From positions 806,001-870,000 of the forward strand of contig CP098528.1 in assembly GCA_030440445.1 (NCBI GenBank): a stretch of 64,000 bases of DNA, given 5' to 3'. The position numbers were made by a program, and so were the translations under genes. Below, one piece after another: positions 63,254 to 64,000 of the stretch (its first letter is position 1; each line of letters opens with the position of its first letter). This stretch comes from Halomonas sp. KG2 (lineage in GTDB: Bacteria; Pseudomonadota; Gammaproteobacteria; Pseudomonadales; Halomonadaceae). A model generated the notes under the pieces. That model worked only from the letters and a program-made list of their open reading frames with translations, searched no databases and was not told where the DNA came from.

Positions 63254-63637
63254 TTAAACCTGTCGGGGGTTAAGAGGTTTTCGCCCCCAGTGCAGGTCCA
63301 GAGCATCGCGTAACACCGTGAGCTTAGCCGAGCGTTGGCGTGATGGCGGGTACAGCAAATGAAACGGATACGCTTGCGGGCGGAATTCTGCTAAGACTTC
63401 TTTGAGTTCACCTCGTGCCAATTGAGTGCTCACCACGCAGCGCAGTACTTGTATTATGCCTAAGCCTTGAAGGGCGGCGTCGACCAATGGATCGCCATGG
63501 TCAAAGCACACGTTGCCAGTCAAATGTTGATACTCAGTACTTTTTCCGTCAATGCGAAAGCGCCATGGAACAGCGGCAGGCGTATTGGTGGGCGGCAGCG
63601 CCAACGGTCGGCTTGCTTGGAAGGATGCTAATGGCAA
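63254..63637 (-). pseudogene. 3' fragment of a LysR-type regulator
   Basis: PWRFRIDGKSTEYQHLTGNVCFDHGDPLVDAALQGLGIIQVLRCVVSTQLARGELKEVLAEFRPQAYPFHLLYPPSRQRSAKLTVLRDAL is the end of a LysR substrate-binding domain. The helix-turn-helix and most of the protein are absent. The first codons of this frame lie over a plus-strand frame ending GKTLKAIQDVRLANI and stop at about 63680, so a breakpoint is likely near 63570-63600. Confidence 0.8.
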
Positions 63638-63706
63638 AACGCTGAAGGCTATTCAGGATGTGCGCTTGGCAAACATTTAAGTAGGCCGTCGTTAAACTAT
63701 TTTGGC

Positions 63707-64000
63707 TCATTCAGGCAGAAAATATGAAACGATATCCATCTCTTTGTGAGGAATGCCAATGATTTCAATACATTCCTGGCCGATAAGATAAAAGATAACG
63801 TGCTGGTCCTGAGGGTAGCTGTAATAACCCTCGCTAACATCCGAGCGGTGCTTTCCCAACTGGGGATTTTCTGTGAGCCAGTGAAACCGTTTTTCAAAAT
63901 TCTTTAGATAGGTATTTCGTTGGTTCTTGCCCCATTGCCACTCCGTATAGCGGCCGATATTTTTTAAATCGTCTCTTGCCCTTGGCGTGATACGGAAGCT
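63707..64000 (-). CDS. RelE/ParE-type toxin (5' end beyond the window)
   Basis: The minus-strand frame from the right edge to TGA at 63707 encodes 97 residues: SFRITPRARDDLKNIGRYTEWQWG at the start, LTENPQLGKHRSDVSEGYYSYP in the middle and HVIFYLIGQECIEIIGIPHKEMD at the end. This is the ParE/RelE fold, in which toxins poison gyrase or cleave mRNA on ribosomes. Only a few N-terminal residues are missing. The antitoxin should lie just upstream, outside the window. Confidence 0.87.
   Translation of the reverse strand, partial: SFRITPRARDDLKNIGRYTEWQWGKNQRNTYLKNFEKRFHWLTENPQLGKHRSDVSEGYYSYPQDQHVIFYLIGQECIEIIGIPHKEMDIVSYFLPE

Overview
The window is a contiguous chromosomal segment of a gammaproteobacterium, most likely Halomonas or a close relative. 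This rests on the type of the housekeeping proteins, moderate GC, and blocks kdsA-eno, fdxA-mutS, pncC-recA-recX-alaS-lysC-csrA-tRNA, oadGAB, ccmA-I, smc-zipA-ligA and guaBA. Genus assignment is inference from gene order and protein similarity as I remember them; no search was run.

Layout. 1-6.3 kb: the end of kdsA, then eno, a probable GacA-controlled RsmZ-type sRNA, and leftward fdxA and mutS. 5.7-17.9 kb: pncC, SOS-controlled recA, a five-gene nucleotide-sugar/glycosyltransferase cluster wedged between recA and recX (with a decayed copy of the recX 5' end left beside recA), then recX, alaS, lysC and csrA. 18-24 kb: tRNA-Ser(GCU), two identical tRNA-Arg(ACG), dusC, the sodium-pumping oxaloacetate decarboxylase operon oadGAB, yigZ, and a LexA-boxed S24/UmuD-like protein that lacks its catalytic serine. 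24.5-31.7 kb: a complete cytochrome c maturation operon ccmABCDEFGHI. 31.7-44.7 kb: smc, an 886-bp gap, a very long zipA, ligA, yheU, mnmC, a YciI-like gene, RNase AM and yciO. 44.9-51.6 kb: a phosphate-related neighbourhood with an e(P4)-type acid phosphatase, a phytase-like esterase lipoprotein behind a probable Pho box, a K+ channel, a CYTH triphosphatase, and a DUF47 protein with a Pit phosphate transporter. 51.7-57.9 kb: argA, xseA, guaB, guaA.

From 57.9 kb to the right edge the sequence becomes accessory. An AT-rich DUF4238 gene is split by a 1079-bp IS630-family element with a TA target duplication; removing the element and one TA restores one 682-residue frame. Then come a DUF808 fragment, a CPBP intramembrane protease, a secreted LprI/MliC-like protein, a LysR 3' fragment, and a RelE/ParE-type toxin running off the window.

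The regulatory logic visible here includes a Gac/Rsm pair (GacA box and GGA-rich sRNA, plus csrA as the target protein), two LexA-regulated units (recA and the inactive S24 protein) and one probable PhoB-regulated unit. The most unusual points are the recX fossil that records insertion of the sugar cluster, the SOS-boxed protease-dead UmuD-like protein, the unusual CDP-sugar gene set, and the cleanly reconstructable IS insertion.
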